Positions 8,673 through 16,427 of a stretch of DNA of 30,875 bases are shown one piece after another. The stretch's first letter is position 1. Every line of letters begins with the position of its first letter. The stretch lies in the NCBI GenBank assembly GCA_934394435.1, contig CAKRRN010000029.1:1-30875 (forward strand). Direction: 5' to 3'. The position numbers and the translations under genes were made by a program. The stretch comes from an uncultured Bacteroidaceae bacterium (GTDB taxonomy: Bacteria > Bacteroidota > Bacteroidia > Bacteroidales > Bacteroidaceae). Under the pieces are notes generated by a model that was not told the DNA's origin, made no database searches, and was given only the letters and a program-made list of their open reading frames with translations.

Positions 8673-11309
8673 ATGAAAACCAAACAACTAAGAGTACTAA
8701 TGAAGACACTACGGTTCTTCGAGGAAGCGGCTCATGGGCTTGTGGGCAAGTTCATGATGATGTTGCTTCTGCTGGGTGGAGTAAGTGCCCGAATCTATGC
8801 TGAGAATGGTGCGTGGGCAAAGTATGACGCGCAAACATCTACGCTGACCTTCACTTATGGCGAGAAGCCTACTGGCGACAATGTGTATGACGCAGGGGAT
8901 ACAAGTAATAATTTTCCTGGCTGGCATAAAATTGGAGTTAGGGAAGTGGTGTTCGATGAGAGTTTCAAATACGCACGTCCTAAAAGCTGTGATACATGGT
9001 TCGATGAACAAACAAGCCTGACAAGTATTGAAGGCATGAGTAATCTGAACACCTCTGAAGTGACGAACATGAAGCAAATGTTTTATAACTGCAAGAAACT
9101 CACCTCCCTTGACCTCTCATCGTTCAATACTGAGAAGGCAACGGATATGACGGAAATGTTTGGTAATTGTATTGGACTCACCTCCCTTGACCTCTCATCC
9201 TTCAATACCACGCAAGTGACGTTTATGAATGGTATGTTCAGAGGCTGTAGTGGACTCTCCTCGCTCGACCTCTCATCATTCAATACCGCACAGGTGACAA
9301 ATATGAATGAAATGTTCGAAGGTTGCAATGGACTCACCTCGCTCGACCTCTCATCGTTCAATACCGCACAAGTCGCGTATATGAATGATATGTTCAATGG
9401 CTGTAGCGGACTCACCTCTCTTGACCTCTCATCGTTCCAGACCTACCAGGTGACGAATATGGAAGGCATGTTCAATGGCTGTAGCAAACTCACCTCGCTT
9501 GACCTCTCATCATTCCAGACCCACCAGGTGACGAATATGGAAGACATGTTCAATGGCTGTAGCGAACTTACAAGGATCTATGTAAGCAATTACTTCGTGA
9601 CAAACAAGGCTGAATATAGTAGCAACATGTTCGCTGGCTGCATAAGTCTTGCTGGTTATGATGAGAGCCGGACAGATAAGCAGATGGCTAACTACCAGAC
9701 TGGCTATCTCACAGCCTATGCTTATGCTGTTTACAATAAAGCTAATGCTACGCTGACATTCGTAGGTGGCAAGAAGAAAGCAGATGTGGAGGAGGAAAGT
9801 ACTGTGTATAACGCAAATGATACAGGTGACAAAACAACACCAGGTTGGTGTAAAATGGGTGCTGGTGAAGTGAAGTTCGACGAGAGCTTTCAGTATACAC
9901 GTCCTAAAAGTTGCCATTCATGGTTCTCTGACATGGATTACTTGAAGAGTATTACTGGAATAAGTAATCTGAACACCTCAGAAGTGACGGATATGAGCGA
10001 AATGTTCAATGGCTGTAGCGAACTCACCTCGCTTGACCTCACGTCGTTCAATACCGCGCAGGTGACGGATATGAGCTACATGTTCAATGGCTGTAGCAAA
10101 CTCACCTCCCTCGATCTCACATCGTTCAATACCGCGCAGGTGACGGATATGAGCTACATGTTCAGTGATTGCAAAGGACTCACCTTGCTTGACCTCTCAT
10201 CGTTCAATACCGCACAGGTGACGGATATGGAAGGTATGTTCACAAATTGCAATGTACTCACCTCCCTTGACCTCACATCGTTCAATACCGTACAGGTGAC
10301 GAATATGGAAGGTATGTTCAACAACTGCCAGAAACTCACCTCCCTTGACCTCTCGTCGTTCAACACCGAGCAGGTGACAAGTATGGAATCTATGTTCAGT
10401 GAATGTTATAATCTTGCAAATATCTATGTAAGCGATAAATTCGTGACAGACAAGATTCAAGACCCTAACAACATGTTCTTTAACTGTAAAAAACTTACCA
10501 ATTTTGATGCAAGCAAGATCGGCAACAGTATGGCTAACTACAATAATGGCTATTTCAAGACATATTATAAGATAGGAGATCAGCCATTGGTAGAACTCTA
10601 TGGTGAGAATCTTGCCGTAGACAATCTGACCCTTACAGACGGCAAGGACTTCGTGGCACATGCTCCTTTCGCTGCTGCCCAAGCAAATTACAGCCGTACG
10701 GGAATAGCGAACAAGTGGGGCACACTCTGTCTCCCGTTTGCCATCAATATGGCAGAAGAGACTCGCTTCAGGGCTTTCTCTCTTGATAGCAAGACCAACG
10801 ATGTGGTGGAACTGACTGAAATCACAGGAGCAATCTCTGCAGGAACCCCTGTCATCATCAAGATGAACGAAGGAATAACGGAAATCAGTTTCAGCGAGAA
10901 GGAAGTGATTATCGTTCCAACAGCCCAGTCTGTCTCTAATACGGATGAATCACTCCTGACAGTAGGTCTCCTGCAGAAAAAGACATTCACCAGGGATGAT
11001 GATGACTGCTTCATCGTGAAGAACAATATGCTGATGAACCCATCTGGACTGCTCGGTGCAAATGCAAAATCGGTAAGTGCGAAAGCATACCGTGCATACG
11101 TCAAGGACAACACTCCTGCGGAACCAAACATGGCACGTGCCTTCAAACTCTCCATGGGTGATGAACCGACAGGCATTGATGAACAGGAATCCTTCATGAA
11201 TGACAAGGCTGAGTACTATGACCTACAGGGCCGTCGCATCAACGACCTTCAGAAGGGTGTGAACATTGTGAAGTGTGGCAACAAAGCTACAAAGGTAATT
11301 GTCAAATGA
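8673..11309 (+). CDS. BspA-family leucine-rich-repeat surface protein (DUF285)
   Basis: An exported protein of 878 residues related to BspA, a family used by oral and gut Bacteroidetes for adhesion to host matrix and other bacteria. The N-terminus is an unusually long signal peptide (about 43 residues, basic start, hydrophobic core MMMLLLLGGVSA, cleavage near IYA/EN). Two homologous modules follow. Each opens with a 'yD...ATLTF..G' strand and a PKSC.sWF segment, then runs 26-residue repeats of the form LTSLDLSSFNTAQVTxMxxMF..C: six full units in the first module and five in the second. After about residue 630 comes a non-repeat beta domain (WGTLCLPFAI), then a C-terminal tail EYYDLQGRRI..GVNIVK..KATKVIVK that resembles type IX secretion sorting tails. 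There is no lipobox. The stop overlaps the start of a small peptide gene. Confidence 0.93.
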   Translation: MKTKQLRVLMKTLRFFEEAAHGLVGKFMMMLLLLGGVSARIYAENGAWAKYDAQTSTLTFTYGEKPTGDNVYDAGDTSNNFPGWHKIGVREVVFDESFKYARPKSCDTWFDEQTSLTSIEGMSNLNTSEVTNMKQMFYNCKKLTSLDLSSFNTEKATDMTEMFGNCIGLTSLDLSSFNTTQVTFMNGMFRGCSGLSSLDLSSFNTAQVTNMNEMFEGCNGLTSLDLSSFNTAQVAYMNDMFNGCSGLTSLDLSSFQTYQVTNMEGMFNGCSKLTSLDLSSFQTHQVTNMEDMFNGCSELTRIYVSNYFVTNKAEYSSNMFAGCISLAGYDESRTDKQMANYQTGYLTAYAYAVYNKANATLTFVGGKKKADVEEESTVYNANDTGDKTTPGWCKMGAGEVKFDESFQYTRPKSCHSWFSDMDYLKSITGISNLNTSEVTDMSEMFNGCSELTSLDLTSFNTAQVTDMSYMFNGCSKLTSLDLTSFNTAQVTDMSYMFSDCKGLTLLDLSSFNTAQVTDMEGMFTNCNVLTSLDLTSFNTVQVTNMEGMFNNCQKLTSLDLSSFNTEQVTSMESMFSECYNLANIYVSDKFVTDKIQDPNNMFFNCKKLTNFDASKIGNSMANYNNGYFKTYYKIGDQPLVELYGENLAVDNLTLTDGKDFVAHAPFAAAQANYSRTGIANKWGTLCLPFAINMAEETRFRAFSLDSKTNDVVELTEITGAISAGTPVIIKMNEGITEISFSEKEVIIVPTAQSVSNTDESLLTVGLLQKKTFTRDDDDCFIVKNNMLMNPSGLLGANAKSVSAKAYRAYVKDNTPAEPNMARAFKLSMGDEPTGIDEQESFMNDKAEYYDLQGRRINDLQKGVNIVKCGNKATKVIVK
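9099..9566 (+). repeat. Six tandem 78-bp LRR-coding repeats (module 1)
   Basis: Units start at 9099 (CTCACCTCCCTTGACCTCTC) and recur every 78 bp (9099, 9177 and so on). Each encodes one 26-residue DUF285 repeat running from the LTSLDL motif to the next MF..C. The repeats keep perfect frame. Confidence 0.9.
10023..10412 (+). repeat. Five tandem 78-bp LRR-coding repeats (module 2)
   Basis: Units start at 10023, 10101, 10179, 10257 and 10335, exactly 78 bp apart. The first two are nearly identical at the DNA level, including GTGACGGATATGAGCTACAT in both, which points to recent unit duplication. Confidence 0.9.
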
Positions 11310-11464
11310 TAAATCGAAAAGATATGGAAAAGAAAGAATATACAAAGCCAGAAATAAGAATCCACGAGATTGAACCAGCAACTATCCTTGCCACATCAAA
11401 CATCGGTTATGCTTCTAAGGCTGACTACGTAGGATGGGATGATCAGGACGTAGAGGCGGATTGA
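11306..11464 (+). CDS. Small peptide, 'KKxYxKPxI...ILATS' type
   Basis: A 52-codon gene whose ATG overlaps the stop codon of the BspA-type gene (ATGA, 11306-11309), so the two are likely translated together. An alternative start at 11324 (MEKKEYTKPE) gives 46 residues and fits better the pattern I know from many small Bacteroidetes ORFs: a Lys/Tyr/Pro-containing start, then an alternating stretch (IRIHEIEPA), then ILATSN, then an acidic, Asp-rich end (GWDDQDVEAD). It has no signal peptide, Cys or membrane segment. Function is unknown. Such peptides look like precursors with a leader and a small core, but I see no maturation enzyme nearby. It is followed by a good terminator. Confidence 0.65.
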   Translation: MINRKDMEKKEYTKPEIRIHEIEPATILATSNIGYASKADYVGWDDQDVEAD

Positions 11465-11482
11465 CATATTGGTGTAGACAGA

Positions 11483-11520
11483 TTTAGCCCAAGTCAATCG
11501 TTAGATTCCGATTGGGGCTA
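11483..11520. repeat. Dispersed hairpin-like repeat, copy 1
   Basis: TAGCCC at 11485-11490 pairs with GGGCTA at 11515-11520, and the inner CAATCG pairs with CGATTG, giving an imperfect hairpin. Bases 11483-11513 match 29711-29741 at 25 of 31 positions, and all six differences are A/G transitions. A second partial match lies inverted at 29912-29934. Confidence 0.6.
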
Positions 11521-11541
11521 CACTTCCACCGAACCCATATG

Positions 11542-11578
11542 ATGGGCATCACCTTACCAAAGTGATGTCCATTTTTTT
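11542..11578 (+). terminator. Intrinsic terminator after small peptide gene
   Basis: ATGGGCATCAC (11542-11552) pairs with GTGATGTCCAT (11562-11572) with one G-T wobble and a 9-nt loop, followed by a run of seven T. It lies 78 bp after the small peptide stop. Confidence 0.8.
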
Positions 11579-11588
11579 AAAACAACAG

Positions 11589-11800
11589 GAATCGTTTTCT
11601 AAAACAAAAAGCATAGTTTGATTTAAACTACGGGCATAGTTTTCCAAAACATAGCGCATAGTTAAAAAAAACAAAGGGCATAGTTTGTTTTACGTATGTT
11701 TATCGTATGTTTATCGATAAAGTATACCTGTAAGGATTTTTCGAAATACTCTAAGGTACTTAGCCGACAATCTCAGAATAGCTTTTGAAGTATCTTAGGA
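11589..11800. repeat. Degenerate array with 22-bp period (array A)
   Basis: Five units start at 11589, 11611, 11634, 11656 and 11678 (steps of 22, 23, 22, 22). The last four begin with GCATAGTT; the first, GAATCGTTTTCTAAAACA, matches the unit at 11634 at about 17 of 22 positions. The periodicity appears to continue more weakly to the gene end with the AGTATxCT..AGG words near 11721, 11744, 11766 and 11788. Within it an 11-bp direct repeat, CGTATGTTTAT, occurs twice in tandem (about 11693-11714). Confidence 0.7.
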
Positions 11801-11807
11801 AACATCA

Positions 11808-13478
11808 TTACTTAGTTGCCTGTACTACGTTCATCACATAGTCACCCAGCTTCTCACACTCGCTTATGAAGTCCATGTAATATACACCTATCTGATAACC
11901 ATAGAGCCCGTCGTTTATATCAAGCAGATTCTGGTTTTTCAACTGGTTTCGATAGTTGTTTATCTCATGTTCTATATTATAAGAGATATTATAGTCTGCG
12001 TATTGGTGGTCTGGTGCCTTCTCTACCACATTCACCATGGCATCCAGAGCATGGTTGACCAAAGAGATCATCGTATGCATGTGCTTCTGTTGCTCTTCGG
12101 TGAATTTCTCTTTAGAATGCAGACGAAGACGATTCATGGTTCTGCCAAGATTATAGCAGGAATCGCCTATAGACTCCAGTTCGGAAATCTGTCTCATCAT
12201 ACGTTGTATCTGGGTCTTCGATTCGCTTGAGAGGCGTCCCTCACTTACCTTGTGCAAATAGTTTGCTATCTCCACCTCCATGCTGTCTGTGATGTTCTCG
12301 TATTTTTCTATGCGAGAAAAGAGTTTGTTGAAGTCATCGCCATTCTCAGTTTCCAACAATTCCTTGACCAAGGAGAACATACGTCTGCATCGGGTAGCAA
12401 ACAGGTTTATCTCCTTACATGCCTCAAAAATGCTCAACTCTGCAGTGCTCAGCAGTCCACCACCGATATATTTCAATCTGCCTTCTTCCACATCATCCTG
12501 CCCCTCCTTTTGAGGAACGAGCATACAGACGAGTTTCTCCAAGGGTTTGATAAACCAAATGAGTATAAGTACGTTGCACACATTGAAGGAAGTATGAAAT
12601 GCAGCCAACACCACGTTCAGTATCACGGGATTACCCACATTCGTAGGATCACATCCAACCATTCCGCATACGAAGTCAACGAAATGACGATAAATGCAAA
12701 GCACCCACACGACTCCAAACAAATTGAATATCAAGTGGGCACGAGCTGCACGTTGGGCTTGAGTGGAGGCACTCATGGCTACGATGTTCGAGGTGATGGT
12801 GGTACCTACGTTCTCACCCATAACAAGTGCTATACCAAGGTAAATATCCAATACGCCTGTGCTACACAAAGTCATGGTTATGGCCATAATAGCTGCCGAA
12901 CTCTGCACGGCACACGTTAGCAGTCCGCCTATAAGAAGAAAAAGCAGATAACTGCCGAATCCCCATCCGCTGACACTCTGCAGAAAGTTTTGTATGTGGA
13001 CATTCTGGTCCAGATGCATTTCTGCGGCGTTTATCTTTAATGTTGTCAGTCCAAGAAGCATAAGGGAGAGTCCCATAAGGAACTCTCCCATATTTACATT
13101 CTTCTTGGTATAAATCAAAGATATCGCGATGATGATACCAGCATAGACCAACATACGCATATCGAAACTGCCGCCCAACACCATAATCCATGCGGTAGCT
13201 GTAGTACCGATGTTGGCACCCATGATGACAGAAATAGCTTGCGACAGAGTAAGCAGCCCCGCACTAACAAAACTGACTGTCATCACAGTAGTGGCTGTAG
13301 ATGACTGGATGGAGGTGGTAATAAACGCTCCTGTAAGCAATCCTGTAAAACGATTGGTGGTCATGGTTCCCAGTACTGTGCGCAAACGACTACCTGCCAT
13401 TTTCTGCAGACCTTCACTCATGACCTTCATGCCATACATCAGCAGGGCCACGGAACCGACTAATATTAGAAACTCCAT
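11808..13478 (-). CDS. Na+/phosphate symporter with PhoU-like C-terminal domain
   Basis: A 556-residue inner-membrane protein of the Na/Pi cotransporter family (NptA/YjbB-like, PF02690 type). The two inverted transport repeats are visible by their QSS signatures, QSSTATT at residue 58 and QSSAAIMAI at residue 192, each followed by a G-x-N-[IV]-GTT motif (GANIGTT, GENVGTT). The membrane domain runs to about residue 320. The rest is a helical cytosolic domain of PhoU type (ELLETENGDDFNKLF, ISELESIGDSCYNLGRTM), which probably couples transport to phosphate status. It is transcribed divergently from a Pit-family transporter across 234 bp, and a TATCTTTG promoter box lies about 38 bp upstream. The first Met precedes the first membrane segment directly, supporting the start. 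Confidence 0.93.
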   Translation of the reverse strand: MEFLILVGSVALLMYGMKVMSEGLQKMAGSRLRTVLGTMTTNRFTGLLTGAFITTSIQSSTATTVMTVSFVSAGLLTLSQAISVIMGANIGTTATAWIMVLGGSFDMRMLVYAGIIIAISLIYTKKNVNMGEFLMGLSLMLLGLTTLKINAAEMHLDQNVHIQNFLQSVSGWGFGSYLLFLLIGGLLTCAVQSSAAIMAITMTLCSTGVLDIYLGIALVMGENVGTTITSNIVAMSASTQAQRAARAHLIFNLFGVVWVLCIYRHFVDFVCGMVGCDPTNVGNPVILNVVLAAFHTSFNVCNVLILIWFIKPLEKLVCMLVPQKEGQDDVEEGRLKYIGGGLLSTAELSIFEACKEINLFATRCRRMFSLVKELLETENGDDFNKLFSRIEKYENITDSMEVEIANYLHKVSEGRLSSESKTQIQRMMRQISELESIGDSCYNLGRTMNRLRLHSKEKFTEEQQKHMHTMISLVNHALDAMVNVVEKAPDHQYADYNISYNIEHEINNYRNQLKNQNLLDINDGLYGYQIGVYYMDFISECEKLGDYVMNVVQATK

Positions 13479-13515
13479 ACGATATTGGTTTATGGGTATT
13501 CAAAACTTTCCTTTG

Positions 13516-13548
13516 CAAAGATATTACAATTCTGTTAAACTTTAGCAA
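13516..13548 (-). promoter_or_regulatory. Promoter of the Na/Pi symporter gene
   Basis: Reading the minus strand, TTG (13548-13546) is followed after 22 bp by TATCTTTG (13523-13516), an exact match to the Bacteroidetes -7 consensus TAnnTTTG. Transcription would begin roughly 30 bp before the start codon. Confidence 0.55.
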
Positions 13549-13651
13549 CACTTTTGTAACAAACATATAACACTTTCTAACACTTCGAGGGAATAATGCC
13601 CTTGTAATATGATTGTAATCATCGTGTAACACGTATGTAATGCCTACCTTT

Positions 13652-13659
13652 TATTTTTG
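13652..13659 (+). promoter_or_regulatory. Candidate -7 box of the Pit transporter gene
   Basis: TATTTTTG matches TAnnTTTG and lies 53 bp before the start codon at 13713. No TTTG is seen at the expected upstream distance, so the -33 element is weak or absent. Confidence 0.4.
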
Positions 13660-13712
13660 CAACACCTTATAAAAGGAGAAGACACACACATTATATAATA
13701 AACCCACAAGAA

Positions 13713-15980
13713 ATGGACACACTGTTCCTATGTATCATCATCTTTCTGCTCATATTAGCCATATTCGACTTGGTGGTGGGCGTTAGTAATGATGCTGTAA
13801 ACTTTTTGAATTCAGCCATCGGTGCCAAGGTGGCAAGTTTTCGCACAATAGTTGCCATTGCGGCTATTGGTATTTTTGCTGGAGCATCATTGAGCAATGG
13901 GATGCTGGATGTAGCTCGTCACGGAATCATGATGCCAGAATACTTCTCGTTTTACGATGTTATCAGTATCTTTATGGCTGTGATGGTGACCGATGTGTTA
14001 TTGCTTGATGTGTTCAATACTCTGGGTATGCCCACCTCAACGACCGTCAGCATGGTATTCGAACTTTTGGGAGGTGCCTTTGCCATTGCACTTGTCAAGA
14101 TAATGAGAGGTACTACAGACGCGGCAGGCAACATACTTTCGTTGGGAGACCTTATCAATACGGAGAAGGCCATGAGTGTCATCATGGGAATATTCCTAAG
14201 TGTGGCAATAGCTTTTCTGCTTGGTTACATCGTACAATGGACAGCTCGCGTCATATTCACGTTTAACGGACGTTCCCACTTGAAGAACGGCTTGTTTGGC
14301 GGTTTTGCCATCACCAGTATCATATGGTTTATGCTGGTTGGAGGTCTCAAAGGTTCGTCTCTTATGACCCCAGCCCTTCAGCAATTTGCTGACGCGCACG
14401 TCTTACAGATACTGCTGGGAGGTACAGTCGTATTGGGCATAATCATGTCTCTTCTGAGCATGATTGGACTAAACGTAATGAAAACGATAGTGCTCACGGG
14501 CACATTTGCCTTGGCTATGGCATTCGCAGGCAACGACCTGGTGAACTTTGTGGGTGTTCCTCTGACAGGACTTGATGCCTACCAGGATTATCTGGCGCAC
14601 GGAGGATCAGACCCCACATCATTTCTGATGACCAGTCTGATGAATAGTGCCCACACACCTGCCCTATACTTAGTGCTGGCTGGCATCATCATGGTGCTGT
14701 CACTGGTATTTTCGCCCAAAGCACAAAACGTAGTGAAAACGAGTGTCGACCTGAGTCGTCAGGATGAGGGTGAAGAGATGTTCGGCTCGTCAGCCGTAGC
14801 AAGAACCCTCGTCCGTACCACTGTCCATTGCTCAAAGGTCTTGGGAAATCTGATACCTGCACCCGTAAGCAAATGGATAGACTCACGTTTCTCTGCAGAA
14901 GAGGTTGTACTGCCTGCAGGAGCAGCCTTTGACCAGGTACGTGCCGCTGTCAACCTTGTCTTAGCTGGACTTCTGGTAGCCATGGGCACCAGCCTTCGCC
15001 TTCCCTTATCCACCACCTATGTGACCTTCATGGTGGCGATGGGCACCAGCTTGGCAGATCGTGCCTGGAGCCGGCAGAGTGCGGTATTCCGTATAACAGG
15101 TGTGTTGTCTGTCATTGGTGGATGGTTTACCACAGCAGGAGCCGCATTCATCGTATGCTTTCTGCTCACCTGCCTTATGTTCTTCGGACACTTCCCTGCA
15201 ATGGCACTTGGCATAGTGCTGGCCATATTCTTCCTTGTGAAGAGTAACATGCGTCAGATGGACAAGACCATGAAGGAGAACCAGGATGTGGTCTTCCAGC
15301 AAATCATGCGCTCGCATGATGAGAAACACAACTGGCAACTGCTTGTCACACACGTCAAGGAATGTTGCTGTTGTCAGTTGGTCTTCGTGAGCGAATGTTA
15401 CCGACAAGTCACAGATGCTTTCTTCTTGGAAGAGTATCGTACCCTAAAGAAAGCCTCCTCACGTATAGAGGAACAGCGTAAACAACTAAAACGTCAGCGA
15501 CGCAAGGAACTGCTTGCCTTCAGACGAGTAGACCATATTCTGAGTATTGAACGCAACACCTGGTATTTTCTCTCTACAGGTGCCCTTACGCAAATGCTGT
15601 ATGGTCTGAAGCGTATCACCGAACCATGCAAAGAGCATGTGGGTAATAATTTCATACCTGTCAATAGCGAATACTCTACCCCATTTCTGGCTTACAGAGA
15701 GGAAATCATCAAATTGTTCGCTCGTACAGAAGACTTTATAGGTTGCCAACTGGCAGGACACACCCTTATCCCACAAGACACCCCAGAAGAGATTCGCTCT
15801 GACGCAACAGCCCTGCAAGGACAGTTGTCTGCCTACAGAAAGAGTATTATCGATGACATACAAAACAGGCCTGTCAATCTCGAATCCATGATACTGTTTC
15901 TGAGTCTGGTACAGGAATCGCAAGAATTGCTGAGCAACCTGCGCCACTTGATTCGTGGCTACTCAAAATTTCAAGAGTAA
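13713..15980 (+). CDS. Inorganic phosphate transporter, PiT/PHO4 family
   Basis: A 755-residue membrane protein of the PHO4 (PF01384) family, low-affinity proton- or cation-coupled phosphate (or metal-phosphate) transporters. The N-terminal signature is VGVSNDAVNFLNSAIG at about residue 22, equivalent to the GANDVANA motif. The second half of the inverted repeat carries GTSLRLPLSTTYV. The membrane part ends near residue 510. A C-terminal region of about 240 residues is charged, helical and cytosolic (RIEEQRKQLKRQRRKELLAF), much longer than in E. coli PitA (499 residues). This resembles the plan of its divergent neighbour, which also has a helical cytosolic tail. Both would serve phosphate uptake or efflux. 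The start follows an A-rich leader. Confidence 0.93.
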   Translation: MDTLFLCIIIFLLILAIFDLVVGVSNDAVNFLNSAIGAKVASFRTIVAIAAIGIFAGASLSNGMLDVARHGIMMPEYFSFYDVISIFMAVMVTDVLLLDVFNTLGMPTSTTVSMVFELLGGAFAIALVKIMRGTTDAAGNILSLGDLINTEKAMSVIMGIFLSVAIAFLLGYIVQWTARVIFTFNGRSHLKNGLFGGFAITSIIWFMLVGGLKGSSLMTPALQQFADAHVLQILLGGTVVLGIIMSLLSMIGLNVMKTIVLTGTFALAMAFAGNDLVNFVGVPLTGLDAYQDYLAHGGSDPTSFLMTSLMNSAHTPALYLVLAGIIMVLSLVFSPKAQNVVKTSVDLSRQDEGEEMFGSSAVARTLVRTTVHCSKVLGNLIPAPVSKWIDSRFSAEEVVLPAGAAFDQVRAAVNLVLAGLLVAMGTSLRLPLSTTYVTFMVAMGTSLADRAWSRQSAVFRITGVLSVIGGWFTTAGAAFIVCFLLTCLMFFGHFPAMALGIVLAIFFLVKSNMRQMDKTMKENQDVVFQQIMRSHDEKHNWQLLVTHVKECCCCQLVFVSECYRQVTDAFFLEEYRTLKKASSRIEEQRKQLKRQRRKELLAFRRVDHILSIERNTWYFLSTGALTQMLYGLKRITEPCKEHVGNNFIPVNSEYSTPFLAYREEIIKLFARTEDFIGCQLAGHTLIPQDTPEEIRSDATALQGQLSAYRKSIIDDIQNRPVNLESMILFLSLVQESQELLSNLRHLIRGYSKFQE

Positions 15981-16070
15981 CGCCTCATCTGCTCTGTAGG
16001 ATTTTCACCAGGATAAACCTCAACCATTACGGCTTTGGTAAGACTTTCAAGAGCATAAAACAAATTACAA

Positions 16071-16100
16071 CCCGAAGCTCTGCAAGAACAGGACTTCGGG
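16071..16100 (+). terminator. Probable terminator after Pit gene
   Basis: CCCGAAGCTCTG (16071-16082) pairs with CAGGACTTCGGG (16089-16100) with two internal mismatches and a 6-nt loop, followed by the pyrimidine-rich CTTTCCTTTC. It lies 90 bp after the Pit stop codon. Confidence 0.55.
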
Positions 16101-16300
16101 CTTTCCTTTCTGCCATAAGCAAGTTCCATCTCATTAGAAATCCAGAGAGAAGGAAGGGATAAATTTCTACTGAGCACATGTATCCCCCCAAAAAAAGAAA
16201 ACAACCTATTACTATTGCTCTATACAAGGAATGCCTATCGGTAATCTTGGATTTTCTGTATCGAAAAGAGCAGGCTATGATGGTGTTTTTAGGGGTAAAA

Positions 16301-16381
16301 GAAACCGTCCGTTTGGTTAGTTCTATGTTCTAAGGGATTTTCGTTTCACATCAGAACAACTGTTTCCAAACGAACGGTTTC
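16301..16381 (-). terminator. Long hairpin, probable terminator of the GH2 gene
   Basis: GAAACCGTCCGTTTGG (16301-16316) and CCAAACGAACGGTTTC (16366-16381) form a 16-bp stem with one mismatch. Read on the minus strand this mismatch is a G-U wobble and the hairpin is followed by TTTT. A 6-bp inner stem (AGAACA/TGTTCT) partly closes the 49-nt loop. It starts 46 bp beyond the GH2 stop. Confidence 0.55.
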
Positions 16382-16427
16382 CCGTTACTCTAATATGCGA
16401 AGCCGTGCTTACATATCAGCGGCTTCC

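Larger units (their letters stand above)
11465..11807. other. Intergenic region with hairpin repeat, terminator and 22-bp-period array
   Basis: This 343-bp gap lies between the 3' ends of two convergent genes. In order it holds a dispersed hairpin repeat (11483-11520), an intrinsic terminator (11542-11578) and a degenerate array with a period of about 22 bp that runs up to the stop codon of the Na/Pi gene. No ORF is credible here. Confidence 0.7.
15981..16427. other. Intergenic region between convergent genes
   Basis: This 447-bp gap separates the 3' ends of the Pit gene and the GH2 gene. It holds two hairpins described separately (16071-16100 and 16301-16381). Short ORFs on the minus strand (up to 77 codons, 15971-16204) show no recognisable protein features. 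Confidence 0.6.

Noticed and set aside
11273..11305. Earlier start of the small peptide at 11273
   Set aside because: The extra 11 codons overlap the BspA-type gene in another frame and do not resemble the peptide family's N-terminus.
11306..11464. RiPP biosynthetic cluster
   Set aside because: The peptide has precursor-like proportions, but no radical SAM, YcaO, LanM or transporter gene is adjacent; neighbours are an adhesin and a phosphate symporter.
12252..12920. Long plus-strand ORF inside the Na/Pi gene
   Set aside because: Its product (Cys- and His-rich, no domain) is a shadow of the well-supported minus-strand coding sequence.
15971..16227. Minus-strand ORFs of 66-77 codons downstream of the Pit gene
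   Set aside because: They overlap the Pit 3' end and its hairpin and show no protein-like motif.
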